NCBI RefSeq assembly: GCF_003477605.1
Contig: NZ_QUDR01000017.1
Location: forward strand, 18,593-64,687
Source of the DNA: Clostridium sp. AF37-5
GTDB lineage: Bacteria > Bacillota > Clostridia > Lachnospirales > Lachnospiraceae
Reading direction: 5' to 3'
Length of the DNA: 46,095 nt
Part shown: piece after piece, positions 17,559-26,262 of the stretch
Numbering within the stretch: the first letter of the stretch is position 1
Layout: each line of letters opens with the position of its first letter
Translations under genes and position numbers: made by a program
Notes under the pieces: model-generated
Databases searched by the model: none
Seen by the model: the letters and a program-made list of their open reading frames with translations, nothing else
Told to the model about the DNA's origin: nothing

Positions 17559-20500
17559 TTAAGCGTCAACCATATACTCATGTGCCTCACCGTTTGTATC
17601 CGTTACTACAATCGTATGAGATACACCTTTCTTCACATACAGATTCAGTTTCCACTTATAGTTCGTAGTACCAGACTGTGCATTGATGTAAAAACTGCTG
17701 ATTCCCTGGTCTACCCCATCAATCGTCACTGACTGAATACCGGAAAGTTTTGTTGTGTCAATCTCTGTACCAACATAAGTATCTTGGGTTTCCCATGTTG
17801 AGCCAAACATCGTCTTTCCACTGTTCGTACTATAGCAGGCACCACCGGTTACTGTCACTTTACAAATACTCTGGCTCTTTCCATCTCCAATTGCATAGGT
17901 ACTGCCACCTGCGGAAATGATACCGCCATAGATTCCAATCTTCATCGTTTCAGCTGAGGCATCTGCAGTACCACCGCCACCAACTCCGGCTCCGTTACCG
18001 GAAGATGTGGCATAAATATTACCACCGTAGATGTAAATTTCTCCGCCACCTTTAGCGTACCTTGATTCACCGATTCCTGCAGCATTTCTTCCTGTATTGC
18101 AGGCTATAATCGTACCGCTCCTGATAATAATACGTCCTAATGTGCTAGATGTCTTACCATCTGATGCAGCACCAATTCCTGCCGATTCGTTACCGCCTAA
18201 TGCCGTCAATTGGCCATCACCGGATATCGTCAGTTCACAACCGGACGGAACCTCGATTCCTGCATGATAGCCGGAACCGGTCAATGCGGATGTTCCAGCT
18301 AAGATAAGATTTACCTTAGCATCACCACTTAATTTAATTGGACTTGACTCACTCGATGTACAAACAAGATTATCTAACGTAATCGTATGAGTACCGCCCG
18401 TTACTAAAATATAATATGCTGTTGCCGATTGTGCTGTACTGGAAATCGTGTAATTTCCGGTAAATGCAGTTTCTTCTGCACTACCAATTGTATATCCGGT
18501 TGCACTGATTACAATACTTCCTTGCGCCAAATCCAATTCTTTTGTCTCTGCCGGTTCCGGTTCAGCCGTCGGCTCCGGAGTCGGTGTGGTAACCGGCGTA
18601 GGTGTTGGCGTAGCATCCGGATCAACGGTTGGAGTTGCCGTTGGAGTTGCCGTCGGAGTTGCCGTCGGAGTCGCCGTCGGAGTCGCAGTTGGTGCCACAG
18701 TCGGCGTTGCGGTCGGCTCTACAACTCCATTTGCCAGATTAATCAATGCCGTAAACGCTTTTTTCGGCAGATAATTTTCATCAAACAGTGATGGATAATA
18801 GGTACTTCCATTACTGTAAAAACTATTCAGCCAAGTATCCAAATCTGTCAGATTCCAGAATGTAACATTACTTACATTTACCGGAGCAGACGTATCATCC
18901 ATTCGCTGTAATATAATATTCATGAACTTCTGGTATGCTGCTGCCAGTGTCTCATTACCCGCCTCTGAATTATCCTTACTTGCAAAATCAAGCTCAGTAA
19001 TCTGCACCTCATAGCCATTTTGCTGGAATAATTTCAGTGCATTTTTAATATTATCACCATCTGCCACACCAAGATTAGTCTGATGTGCCTGCATGCCAAG
19101 ACCATCAATATTTCCGGCATCTTTTGCATCTGCAAGATATTTCACAACTGCCTTCATCTGTCCCGGCGATGCCAGTCCGACAAAATCATTGTAGAACAAT
19201 TTTGCCGATGAATTTGCTGCTTTTTCAGCTTCTCTCGCATATTCAAAAGACTTTGTAATATAAGTATTGTCGTCGTCTGTAAAAATAGCACCATACAAAC
19301 TTGAACTTACTGTCCGTAATTTACAGCCATTGCTGTCAATTACCTCATTTACTACATCGTAAGCATATACAACGCCCGGATAATTAGTCTCTGCATAGGT
19401 AATAACCTGCTTAACATAACTTTCAATTCGAGCAAGCATCGTCTCTTTGTCAACAAGATTTGTAATGTTTTTCTTAGCTGTTCCCGTACCATCATACTCC
19501 GGTGTGTAATTCTTACAGAAATACCAATCCGGTGTCTGCGAATACCAGACAAGCGTATGGAAACGCACACTTAAATCATTTTCCTGAGCAAGCGATAAAC
19601 ATTTATCAATCACATCTGTATTAATAACCGGCATGCCATCTTCCGATGCTTTTGTTGCCTCTTCGTTCAAAAGATTCTCCGGTTTCAGCTCATCTGCAAA
19701 TGTAACCGTACTGTAATGATGTTTAATAAATGATAAAATCTCCGGATTCTGCAAATTATAGCTGTAAACTGCACATCCCATCGGGAAGCGGTTTGCATAT
19801 GCCTCTTTCAGACTTGGTGCAGCAAGAACTGCATCCATATCCAAATGCTTCTCCGTAATAGAAATATTGTCTACATAAAAATCATTTGAATAATTTGCCA
19901 TTTCAAAATAAAGTGACAATTTACTTACATCACCCGGTGCCACAACCGTTGCGTCCACTTTTGTCCATGTACCATTCGGCACAACTACATTCTGCACGGT
20001 TGTATAAGCCATCGCTCCCGCATAGTCCATCGACTCCCACATGCAGTTTATCGTCTTGTTGCCACCCGTTGTCTGCTTTACATACGCCTCAATCTTATAC
20101 GTTGTAAAATCAGTCACATTGTGAGTGATATCAATCATCGGTCCTGCCCAGTTTTTCACACGGTTGGAAACTTTCAAACAATAGTTGTCATTATAACCGC
20201 CCTCTACAACAGTCAGATCTTCTTCGCCCTGACGTCCGGTCACATATTGATTGGTACCGTCTTCAAAATCCAAAAGCAATGCTTTTGTCGGATCCTCTAC
20301 CGGAATCGGGGTGCCCGGAACCTTCGTCGGTTCTGCTGTTGGTGTTGCAGTTGGCTCATCCGGGTCTGCCGTCGGTGTAACCGTAGGTCCTGCCGGCTCA
20401 TTTGTTGCAGTCGCAGTGGGCTCCGCCGGCTCTGTCGTCGGTGTTACAGTTGGTGTCCCTGGCTTCTGCGTCGGGGTTGCAGTCGATGTGCCCGGTTTCT

Positions 20501-21056
20501 GCGTTGGGGTTGCAGTCGGTGTGCCCGGTTTCTGCGTCGGGGTTGCAGTCGGTGTGCCCGGTTTCTGCGTTGGGGTTGCAGTCGGTGTCACTGCCGGTTT
20601 CTGCGTTGGGGTTGCAGTCGGTGTGCCCGGTTTCTGCGTTGGGGTTGCAGTCGGTGTCACTGCCGGTTTCTGCGTCGGTGCTTTGGTTGGTACTTTTGTC
20701 GGTGCATTAGTCACAACTACTGTCTTTTTCTTTCTCACCGTAACCTTGCAGGTTTTCACATACTTCTTGCCCTGATAACGGAAACTTGCTGTAATCTTCG
20801 CTGTCCCCGCCTTTTTCGCTTTCACTTTTCCTTTCTTGGAAACTGTCGCAATTTTCTTGTTTTTGCTCTTCCATGTTACTTTTGTCTTCTTGCTTATATT
20901 TTTAACCTTAAGCGTTAAGGTTTTCCCCACAGTTATTACCGCTTTTTTCTTTGATAAAGCAGGCTTTTTCTTTGCTGCCTGAGTTGGCATAGAAAAAGAA
21001 AATACCATGCTTGCTGCTAACATCCATGCTAACAGCTTTTTACCATTCTTTTGCAT
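17559..21056 (-). CDS. Secreted modular GH10 endo-1,4-beta-xylanase
   Basis: A 1165-residue extracellular enzyme that cuts the xylan backbone. Rough layout: signal peptide 1-28; Lys-rich Big2-like Ig domain 30-108; PT linker of TPTATPTQKPG repeats 112-260; CBM22/CBM4_9-like module 265-420 (starting LLLDFEDG); GH10 barrel 425-790 with acid/base Glu571 (VVNEVIDSNG), nucleophile Glu688 (VQITELDFAS) and HTLVWYSQTPDWY; a second PT linker (TATPTATPT); and a C-terminal domain 850-1165 rich in Gly repeats (GAGVGGGGT), resembling the Cthe_2159-type carbohydrate-binding beta-helix. The ATG at 21056 has GGAGG seven bases upstream. No sorting motif is present; the Ig domain may hold it at the wall. It has its own promoter and terminator. 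Confidence 0.94.
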   Translation of the reverse strand: MQKNGKKLLAWMLAASMVFSFSMPTQAAKKKPALSKKKAVITVGKTLTLKVKNISKKTKVTWKSKNKKIATVSKKGKVKAKKAGTAKITASFRYQGKKYVKTCKVTVRKKKTVVVTNAPTKVPTKAPTQKPAVTPTATPTQKPGTPTATPTQKPAVTPTATPTQKPGTPTATPTQKPGTPTATPTQKPGTSTATPTQKPGTPTVTPTTEPAEPTATATNEPAGPTVTPTADPDEPTATPTAEPTKVPGTPIPVEDPTKALLLDFEDGTNQYVTGRQGEEDLTVVEGGYNDNYCLKVSNRVKNWAGPMIDITHNVTDFTTYKIEAYVKQTTGGNKTINCMWESMDYAGAMAYTTVQNVVVPNGTWTKVDATVVAPGDVSKLSLYFEMANYSNDFYVDNISITEKHLDMDAVLAAPSLKEAYANRFPMGCAVYSYNLQNPEILSFIKHHYSTVTFADELKPENLLNEEATKASEDGMPVINTDVIDKCLSLAQENDLSVRFHTLVWYSQTPDWYFCKNYTPEYDGTGTAKKNITNLVDKETMLARIESYVKQVITYAETNYPGVVYAYDVVNEVIDSNGCKLRTVSSSLYGAIFTDDDNTYITKSFEYAREAEKAANSSAKLFYNDFVGLASPGQMKAVVKYLADAKDAGNIDGLGMQAHQTNLGVADGDNIKNALKLFQQNGYEVQITELDFASKDNSEAGNETLAAAYQKFMNIILQRMDDTSAPVNVSNVTFWNLTDLDTWLNSFYSNGSTYYPSLFDENYLPKKAFTALINLANGVVEPTATPTVAPTATPTATPTATPTATPTATPTVDPDATPTPTPVTTPTPEPTAEPEPAETKELDLAQGSIVISATGYTIGSAEETAFTGNYTISSTAQSATAYYILVTGGTHTITLDNLVCTSSESSPIKLSGDAKVNLILAGTSALTGSGYHAGIEVPSGCELTISGDGQLTALGGNESAGIGAASDGKTSSTLGRIIIRSGTIIACNTGRNAAGIGESRYAKGGGEIYIYGGNIYATSSGNGAGVGGGGTADASAETMKIGIYGGIISAGGSTYAIGDGKSQSICKVTVTGGACYSTNSGKTMFGSTWETQDTYVGTEIDTTKLSGIQSVTIDGVDQGISSFYINAQSGTTNYKWKLNLYVKKGVSHTIVVTDTNGEAHEYMVDA
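18620..18712. repeat. 12-bp coding minisatellite in the second xylanase linker
   Basis: Tandem near-identical 12-bp units (GTTGGAGTTGCC and variants on the plus strand) encode the Ala-Thr-Pro-Thr linker after the GH10 domain. It lies wholly inside the xylanase gene and could change length by slippage. Confidence 0.75.
20445..20690. repeat. 33/36-bp coding repeats in the first xylanase linker
   Basis: About seven tandem units of 33 or 36 bp encode TPTATPTQKPG-type repeats on the minus strand. The units are nearly identical in DNA, so recent expansion is likely. It spaces the Ig domain from the CBM. Confidence 0.8.
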
Positions 21057-21105
21057 ACACAAACCTCCAATTCTATCCTTGAATTAATACTACTGATATT
21101 CTCTC

Positions 21106-21134
21106 ATTTTAACATTTGGGAATCTATATTGCAA
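21106..21134 (-). promoter_or_regulatory. Sigma-A promoter of the xylanase gene
   Basis: Minus strand: TTGCAA (-35) and TAAAAT (-10), exactly 17 bp apart, about 50 bp upstream of the start codon. Confidence 0.6.
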
Positions 21135-21179
21135 TAACTAAAATCTTATCCTCTCATAAGCATTTCTTTAATGCAAACA

Positions 21180-21206
21180 GGGACCGGTCTGGCAAGAACC
21201 GGTCCC
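21180..21206 (-). terminator. Probable terminator hairpin of the ABC transporter operon
   Basis: A perfect 9-bp stem (GGGACCGGT with ACCGGTCCC, loop of 9) lies 40 bp after the last permease stop codon. On the minus strand it is followed only by a weak TGTTTGCATT tract, so termination may be partial. Confidence 0.55.
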
Positions 21207-21246
21207 CAAAAGAGAAACAATTAGTTGTGACAATCTCCTATTTAAT

Positions 21247-22341
21247 TTACGGCTCTGCAGCCACCTCATCCGGTGGTGCTCCACCTGGCTTTTTAACATC
21301 CTTTTTCTCTACTTTTTTCCCTTTGATTTTTGCTTTTGCAAAGAGTGCCTGTAATACAATAAAGAAGCAAAGCAGTGCGGAAAGTACAATTCGTACCCAC
21401 CAGCTTGACAATGTACCCTGTGTTGTAATCAGACTGGTAATGGTTCCTTTAATCAGTACACCAAATGTTGTACCAACAACCGTTCCGACACCTCCCGAAA
21501 GAAGTGTTCCGCCGATTACTGCTGCCGAAATAGCATCCATTTCCAAACCTTTTGCCTGTTCTACAAATCCGGCACAACTGTTCAAGCAGAATAAGAATCC
21601 ACCCAAGCCGGCCAAAAGACCATCTAAAATATAAGCTTCAAACTTCGTTCTTTTTACATTTAAGCCCATCATCAATGCACTCTGCTGGCTGCCGCCGATA
21701 GCAAATAATTTGCGTCCGAATTTTGTATAACGAAGCATAATAGCAATCAAAACAACCACAATTAGTGCAATCACAACCGATGGATATATATATGCCGGCC
21801 GGAATACCCCATGTTTATTATATGTTCCAATCGGCAGTTCAATCTGATATGTTGCCCATTTCTGAAACAAACCGTTTTTAATGGAAATCATATCTGTACT
21901 TATCATAGCCGTAAGTCCTCTTCCTAGAAACAAACCCGCCAGAGTAACGATAAACGGCTGAATTTCCAGGTAGGAAACTAAATAGCCTTGAAGCAAGCCA
22001 AACAGTAATCCAATACCAAGCGAAATCGCAAGAGCTGCATAAGGACTCATCCCCTTATTTTCCATAGCATAAGCACTCGCCATACAAACCAATGCGGTTA
22101 CCGAACCAACCGAGATATCAATTCCTCCGGTAATCATAACGATTGTCATACCACAACCAATTACAATCAATCCGGCATTGTTAATAAACAAGTTGGTAAA
22201 CATCTGCGGTTTTGCAAAACCTTTGTCTGCAAATACAATCATTCCTGCTACATACATTGCAATAAACAACACAATTGTAATAATGAAAAGAAATGTATTG
22301 CTGTTAAATCTTCTTGTCTTTGCCTTCAAAAATTCACCCAT
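21247..22341 (-). CDS. yjfF: Sugar ABC transporter permease (YjfF type)
   Basis: A 364-residue inner-membrane permease of the BPD_transp_2 family, with about nine hydrophobic segments. It carries family signatures GGIDISVGSVTALVCMAS and GGTLLSGGVGTVVGTTFGV. In E. coli the YtfQ-YtfR-YtfT-YjfF system imports galactofuranose; this is the second permease. The start codon overlaps the stop of the preceding permease (TAATG), so translation is coupled. The C-terminus is an odd Lys/Pro/Glu-rich cytoplasmic tail (KGKKVEKKDVKKPGGAPPDE) not needed for the fold. It is the last gene of the transport operon. Confidence 0.9.
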   Translation of the reverse strand: MGEFLKAKTRRFNSNTFLFIITIVLFIAMYVAGMIVFADKGFAKPQMFTNLFINNAGLIVIGCGMTIVMITGGIDISVGSVTALVCMASAYAMENKGMSPYAALAISLGIGLLFGLLQGYLVSYLEIQPFIVTLAGLFLGRGLTAMISTDMISIKNGLFQKWATYQIELPIGTYNKHGVFRPAYIYPSVVIALIVVVLIAIMLRYTKFGRKLFAIGGSQQSALMMGLNVKRTKFEAYILDGLLAGLGGFLFCLNSCAGFVEQAKGLEMDAISAAVIGGTLLSGGVGTVVGTTFGVLIKGTITSLITTQGTLSSWWVRIVLSALLCFFIVLQALFAKAKIKGKKVEKKDVKKPGGAPPDEVAAEP

Positions 22342-23396
22342 TACTGTTCACCTCCCTGTACTACTGCCTTTTTCGACTGTCTCTTCGCTTTGTAATTCTG
22401 CATTGCCTTTTTGTAAACCGGGCTCTGAAGAACTACGATAATGATAACAACGATTGCTTTATAAACCGGGAGCTGGTCAGACGGTACACTCATAGCATAC
22501 AGCGTTGTTGTCAACGCCTGAATCGTATAAGCGCCAATTACTGACCCCATCAAACTAAATTTACCACCACTTAAGATGTTTCCACCTAACGCTACTGCTA
22601 AGATGGCATCCATCTCAAGATTCAGACCAATGTTGTTAGCATCTGCGGAATAAATTCGGCTCGAAGCAACAATTCCTGCAAGCCCTGCCAGGGCTCCGCA
22701 AATTACATAGGTGAGGAATTTAATTCTTGTAGAATTTAATCCAATCAAGCGGGATGCATGACTGTTAATTCCTACACTTTCAATATACATACCAAGTGCT
22801 GTCTTATTTAATACCAAATAGGCAACAACAACGGCTGCGACTGCAAAGATGACCGGTGTCGGAATTGGTCCGAGAAATCCACCCATTGCCTTGTAAGATT
22901 CCACACGGACATATGTAATCTGTCCTTGTGTAACCAACTGGGCAATACCGCGCCCTGCAGTAAACAAAATCAATGTAGCAACCATTGGCTGGATATTTAG
23001 TTTCGCAACCAAAAAACCATTAAACGCGCCGCACAAAGCAGCAACTAAAATTCCGGCAATCGCAGCAATGATAATCGGAGCAGCCAGTGTATTTGTACTT
23101 ACTTCACCGCCGGACAAAATCTGACAGCAAACAGCAGCGGCAACCGCCATAACAGCACCAACACTGATATCCTGACCACCGGAAGCAGCTGTTACTAATG
23201 TCATACCAATGGCAAGTATAACAAGTTCAGAACCTCGGTTAATCACATCAATCAGCCATCCACTTAATTGTCCGTCCTTTAACGTTATATTAAAGAAATC
23301 CGGTGTTCGAATCACATTTACAAGCAATACGATAAACAAACACACAATCGGCATAAATAATCGCATTCCTGTTATTTTTTTAATTTTCTCAGCCAT
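22341..23396 (-). CDS. ytfT: Sugar ABC transporter permease (YtfT type)
   Basis: A 351-residue BPD_transp_2 permease with hydrophobic segments throughout and signatures SGGQDISVGAVMAVAAAVCC and ALGGNILSGGKFSLMGSVIGAY. It pairs with the next permease to form the channel of a YtfQRT-YjfF-type importer. The ATG at 23396 overlaps the stop of the ATPase gene and is preceded by GGGAGGTGATG. The tail is basic (KKAMQNYKAKRQSKK) and cytoplasmic. Substrate is inferred from the binding protein. Confidence 0.9.
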   Translation of the reverse strand: MAEKIKKITGMRLFMPIVCLFIVLLVNVIRTPDFFNITLKDGQLSGWLIDVINRGSELVILAIGMTLVTAASGGQDISVGAVMAVAAAVCCQILSGGEVSTNTLAAPIIIAAIAGILVAALCGAFNGFLVAKLNIQPMVATLILFTAGRGIAQLVTQGQITYVRVESYKAMGGFLGPIPTPVIFAVAAVVVAYLVLNKTALGMYIESVGINSHASRLIGLNSTRIKFLTYVICGALAGLAGIVASSRIYSADANNIGLNLEMDAILAVALGGNILSGGKFSLMGSVIGAYTIQALTTTLYAMSVPSDQLPVYKAIVVIIIVVLQSPVYKKAMQNYKAKRQSKKAVVQGGEQ

Positions 23397-24919
23397 TATT
23401 CATCACCTCCCGCAATTGCTTTCATAATGGATTCTTGTGACAAATCCTCTTCTTCAATTTCGCCAACCTTTTTTCCGTCACGAAGAACTGCCATACGGCT
23501 GCAGGTTCGAAGCATCTCCTCAATCTCGGAGGATATAAAGGTGACTGCTTTTCCCTCATCCGCCAGTTGAAGTACTAATTTCTGAATTTCTGTCTTTGTT
23601 CCGATATCAATCCCTCGTGTCGGTTCATCCAAAATCAGGTAATCCGGATTCGTAAGCAGCCATCTGGCAATAATCACCTTCTGCTGGTTTCCGCCGGATA
23701 AGCTCTTAATCGGAGTTTCACGGCTTGCTGTTTTAATCTGCAACAAGTCAATGTATTTATCCGCAAATTCTTCCATCTGTTTGCGGGATAATAACTTAAA
23801 CATTCCACGTTTTGCCTGAAGTGCCAATATAATATTTTCGCGAACAGACAAATCGGCAATGATTCCTTCCTTTTTTCTATCTTCCGGCAAATATGCCATG
23901 CCGGCTTTCATCGCATCCAATGGGGATGAGATTTTAGTATCTTTTCCTTTGACTTTCAGCACGCCGGAATCGGCTTTGTCAGCACCGTAAATGGCACGAA
24001 CCATCTCTGAACGTCCGGATCCAAGAAGTCCTGTAAGTCCGATTACTTCTCCTTTGTTGATTGTCAAATCAAACGGTCGAATTGTACCTGCATGACCTAA
24101 CCCTTTGGCCTCAATCAACGGTTCTAAATGTTTTTCATGCTTATATTCACCCTTGATATCTGCTAAGTCATCAAAATCTTTTCCCATCATTTTAGATACT
24201 AATTTTACACGTGGAAGTGATTCCACTTCATACTCACCAACCAATTCACCATTTCTCAGTACAGTGATTCGGTCACACACTTCATATACCTGTTCCAAAA
24301 AGTGTGTTACAAAAATAATTCCTACACCTTCTGCTCTCAATTTCCGCATCAGGACAAATAATTTCTGAACCTCGTCATCATCCAAAGAGGATGTCGGCTC
24401 ATCCAAAATTAAAACTCGGCATTTCATATCCACAGCTCTGGCAATTGCTATCATTTGCTGAATTGCCAAGGAACACTCGTCCAAACTCTGAGTTGGTGCC
24501 ACATGGATATCGAGATTCTTTAAAACCTCTGTCGACTTGCGATTCATCGTACGCCAGTCTATCATACCAAATCTTCTTGGCTCTCTGCCGATAAACAAGT
24601 TTTCTGCAACCGTAAGATTCGGACATAAATTTACTTCCTGGTATACGGTACTGATACCATTTTGTTGTGCTTCCTGCGGTGAATGATTCACTATTAATTC
24701 CGGTTTGTCTCCCGCTTTTTTTACCATGTAAATCTCACCCGTCTGAAAATCATGAACACCGGTTAACACTTTAATCAAGGTGGATTTACCTGCACCATTT
24801 TCCCCCATCAGGGCATGGATTTCTCCTTCCCGTAATGTAAAATCTACATTGGATAATGCCTTCACTCCGGGAAAAGTTTTGCTGATATTACTCATCTTTA
24901 ATACAATATTCTCGCTCAT
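23396..24919 (-). CDS. ytfR: Sugar ABC transporter ATP-binding protein, two ABC domains (YtfR type)
   Basis: A 507-residue double ATPase that powers sugar import at the cytoplasmic face. The first half has Walker A GENGAGKSTLIKVL, the signature-like LAIQQMIAIARA and Walker B VLILDEPTSSLD. The second half has a Walker A variant GLLGSGRSEMVRAI, signature LSGGNQQKVIIARW and Walker B YLILDEPTRGID. This asymmetric second site is usual for the RbsA/MglA/YtfR group. The ATG at 24919 follows GGAGG at 5 bp; an ATG four codons earlier contains that ribosome site. It is separated from the binding-protein gene by a stable hairpin. Confidence 0.93.
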   Translation of the reverse strand: MSENIVLKMSNISKTFPGVKALSNVDFTLREGEIHALMGENGAGKSTLIKVLTGVHDFQTGEIYMVKKAGDKPELIVNHSPQEAQQNGISTVYQEVNLCPNLTVAENLFIGREPRRFGMIDWRTMNRKSTEVLKNLDIHVAPTQSLDECSLAIQQMIAIARAVDMKCRVLILDEPTSSLDDDEVQKLFVLMRKLRAEGVGIIFVTHFLEQVYEVCDRITVLRNGELVGEYEVESLPRVKLVSKMMGKDFDDLADIKGEYKHEKHLEPLIEAKGLGHAGTIRPFDLTINKGEVIGLTGLLGSGRSEMVRAIYGADKADSGVLKVKGKDTKISSPLDAMKAGMAYLPEDRKKEGIIADLSVRENIILALQAKRGMFKLLSRKQMEEFADKYIDLLQIKTASRETPIKSLSGGNQQKVIIARWLLTNPDYLILDEPTRGIDIGTKTEIQKLVLQLADEGKAVTFISSEIEEMLRTCSRMAVLRDGKKVGEIEEEDLSQESIMKAIAGGDE

Positions 24920-24960
24920 CTTTCCCTCCATCTACCTGCATAACAGGATATTTTCTAATT

Positions 24961-24990
24961 GAGAGAGGAAGAAATCATTCCTCCTCTCTC
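24961..24990 (-). other. Intercistronic hairpin between binding protein and ATPase genes
   Basis: The 13-base arms at 24961-24973 and 24978-24990 (GAGAGAGGA... and ...CCTCTCTC) pair at 12 positions around an ATCA loop. On the minus strand no long T-run follows. It probably protects the upstream binding-protein mRNA or allows partial termination, giving more binding protein than transporter. Confidence 0.7.
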
Positions 24991-25038
24991 ACTCAATTTG
25001 TTACTGATTTTGTTTCATTTTTTTACATTGTGTTTGAA

Positions 25039-26106
25039 TTAATACTTACGAGCGCCCATTACCTCATCTGTCACAACCGTTACCGGATACTCTTTTCCGT
25101 CAACAGTTACCGATTTTACAGTATCATCATGAGCAAACATTTCTTCATCTACGTAAGCTTTCTTCTCTGGTGTTTCTTTCTTCTCAAGCTGTTTGATGAT
25201 TGCTTCTACACGTGGTCCATGAAGTGGGTTACACTCTGTATTCAAAGTGATTTCACCAGACTGAACTTTCTTCAAACCTTCTTTTGTACTATCGAAGGAG
25301 AATACCATCATGTCTTTGTCTGCACCAACTTCATAACCTGCTGCTTTGATTGCATCAATTGCACCAAATGCTTCGTTATCGTTCTCACAGTATACAACAT
25401 TGATGTCTTTTTTGTACTTCTTCAAGAAGGACTGCATAACTTCCTGACCTTTTGCCTGTGTAAATTCACCGGTTGTTTTGTCAAGAAGGTTCCAGCCATT
25501 TGCAGCTACAGCATCATCCAGACCTTTGGTACGGCCAATCTGTGCCGATGCACCGATTGTACCCTGAATATTAACCAGTTTCATATCTTTCATGTTCTTT
25601 GCTTTCATGTAAGCATCCAAGTAAGCTGCTGCCTTTTTACCTTCCAGTTCGAAGTTAGAACCTACCCATGCAGTATACAAACTGTCATCTTTTACATCTA
25701 CCATACGGTCAACAATGATAACTGGGATTCCTGCCTGTTTTGCCTCACCAAGAACGGCATCCCATCCGGTCTCAGTAACCGGTGCAAGTACGATGTAATC
25801 AACATCCTGCTGGATAAAGTTACGGATGGCTGAAATCTGGTTCTCCTGTTTCTGCTGTGCATCGTCAAAAATCAATTCATAACCATTGTCTTTGGTAAAT
25901 GTTGATTTCATTGATTCTGAGTTTGCTGTACGCCAGTCAGATTCTGCACCTACCTGTGAAAATCCAACCGTAATTACATCGGAAGATCCTTCTTCTTTCG
26001 CTGTGTCATTTGTGGAAGCATCACCACCTCCACATGCAGTAAGGGAAAACGCCATTACTGCAGTAAGCATTCCTGCTACTACCTTTTTCATGAAATTTTT
26101 TCTCAT
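25039..26106 (-). CDS. ytfQ: Galactofuranose-type sugar-binding lipoprotein (YtfQ-like)
   Basis: A 355-residue periplasmic-binding-type lipoprotein. Residues 1-25 form a lipoprotein signal with lipobox SLTAC. The mature part is a Peripla_BP_4 fold. It is strikingly close to E. coli YtfQ: VGFSQVGAESDWRTAN (the Trp-Arg pair that contacts the furanose in YtfQ), DDAQQKQENQI, APVTETGWDAVLGEAK and DRMVDVKD. The ligand is therefore probably a furanose sugar: galactofuranose, or possibly arabinofuranose in this plant-fibre setting (inference). The ATG at 26106 has AAAGGAGG nine bases upstream. It is the first gene of the transport operon and has its own promoter. Confidence 0.92.
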   Translation of the reverse strand: MRKNFMKKVVAGMLTAVMAFSLTACGGGDASTNDTAKEEGSSDVITVGFSQVGAESDWRTANSESMKSTFTKDNGYELIFDDAQQKQENQISAIRNFIQQDVDYIVLAPVTETGWDAVLGEAKQAGIPVIIVDRMVDVKDDSLYTAWVGSNFELEGKKAAAYLDAYMKAKNMKDMKLVNIQGTIGASAQIGRTKGLDDAVAANGWNLLDKTTGEFTQAKGQEVMQSFLKKYKKDINVVYCENDNEAFGAIDAIKAAGYEVGADKDMMVFSFDSTKEGLKKVQSGEITLNTECNPLHGPRVEAIIKQLEKKETPEKKAYVDEEMFAHDDTVKSVTVDGKEYPVTVVTDEVMGARKY

Positions 26107-26152
26107 AACTCAATTCCTCCTTTTCTGTATGAGTTCTCGTTTTTGTATCTCC

Positions 26153-26181
26153 ATCATAATAAAAAATAACCAAAAGTCCAA
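26153..26181 (-). promoter_or_regulatory. Sigma-A promoter of the ytfQ operon, overlapping a terminator
   Basis: Minus strand: TTGGAC (-35, 26181-26176) and TATGAT (-10, 26158-26153) with exactly 17 bp between them. The spacer contains the 3' arm of the terminator hairpin of the upstream kinase gene. The YesN-type regulator encoded just upstream is the likely activator (inference). Confidence 0.65.
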
Positions 26182-26203
26182 TGGATATTCTTTTGGTTAT
26201 TTT
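26163..26203 (-). terminator. Terminator of the galK-galE-kinase-TCS operon
   Basis: Perfect 14-bp arms (26163-26176 and 26190-26203, AAAATAACCAAAAG and its complement) around a 13-base loop. On the minus strand they run into a T-rich tract. It lies 60 bp after the histidine kinase stop codon. Confidence 0.8.
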
Positions 26204-26262
26204 GGATTTTTCTATTCTTTTTTTCATAAATGATTGAAAAAATTACGGCAAGGGTGATTTTT

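Noticed and set aside
20445..20690. Regular 33-36-bp repeats resembling a CRISPR array
   Set aside because: There are no unique spacers; the repeats are contiguous, in frame, and code for a Thr/Pro linker.
20121..20918. Long plus-strand open frames opposite the xylanase linker (Cys/Arg-rich or Val/Gly-rich products)
   Set aside because: They are the reverse strand of the PT repeats; low-complexity sequence keeps all frames open. No ribosome site or family match.
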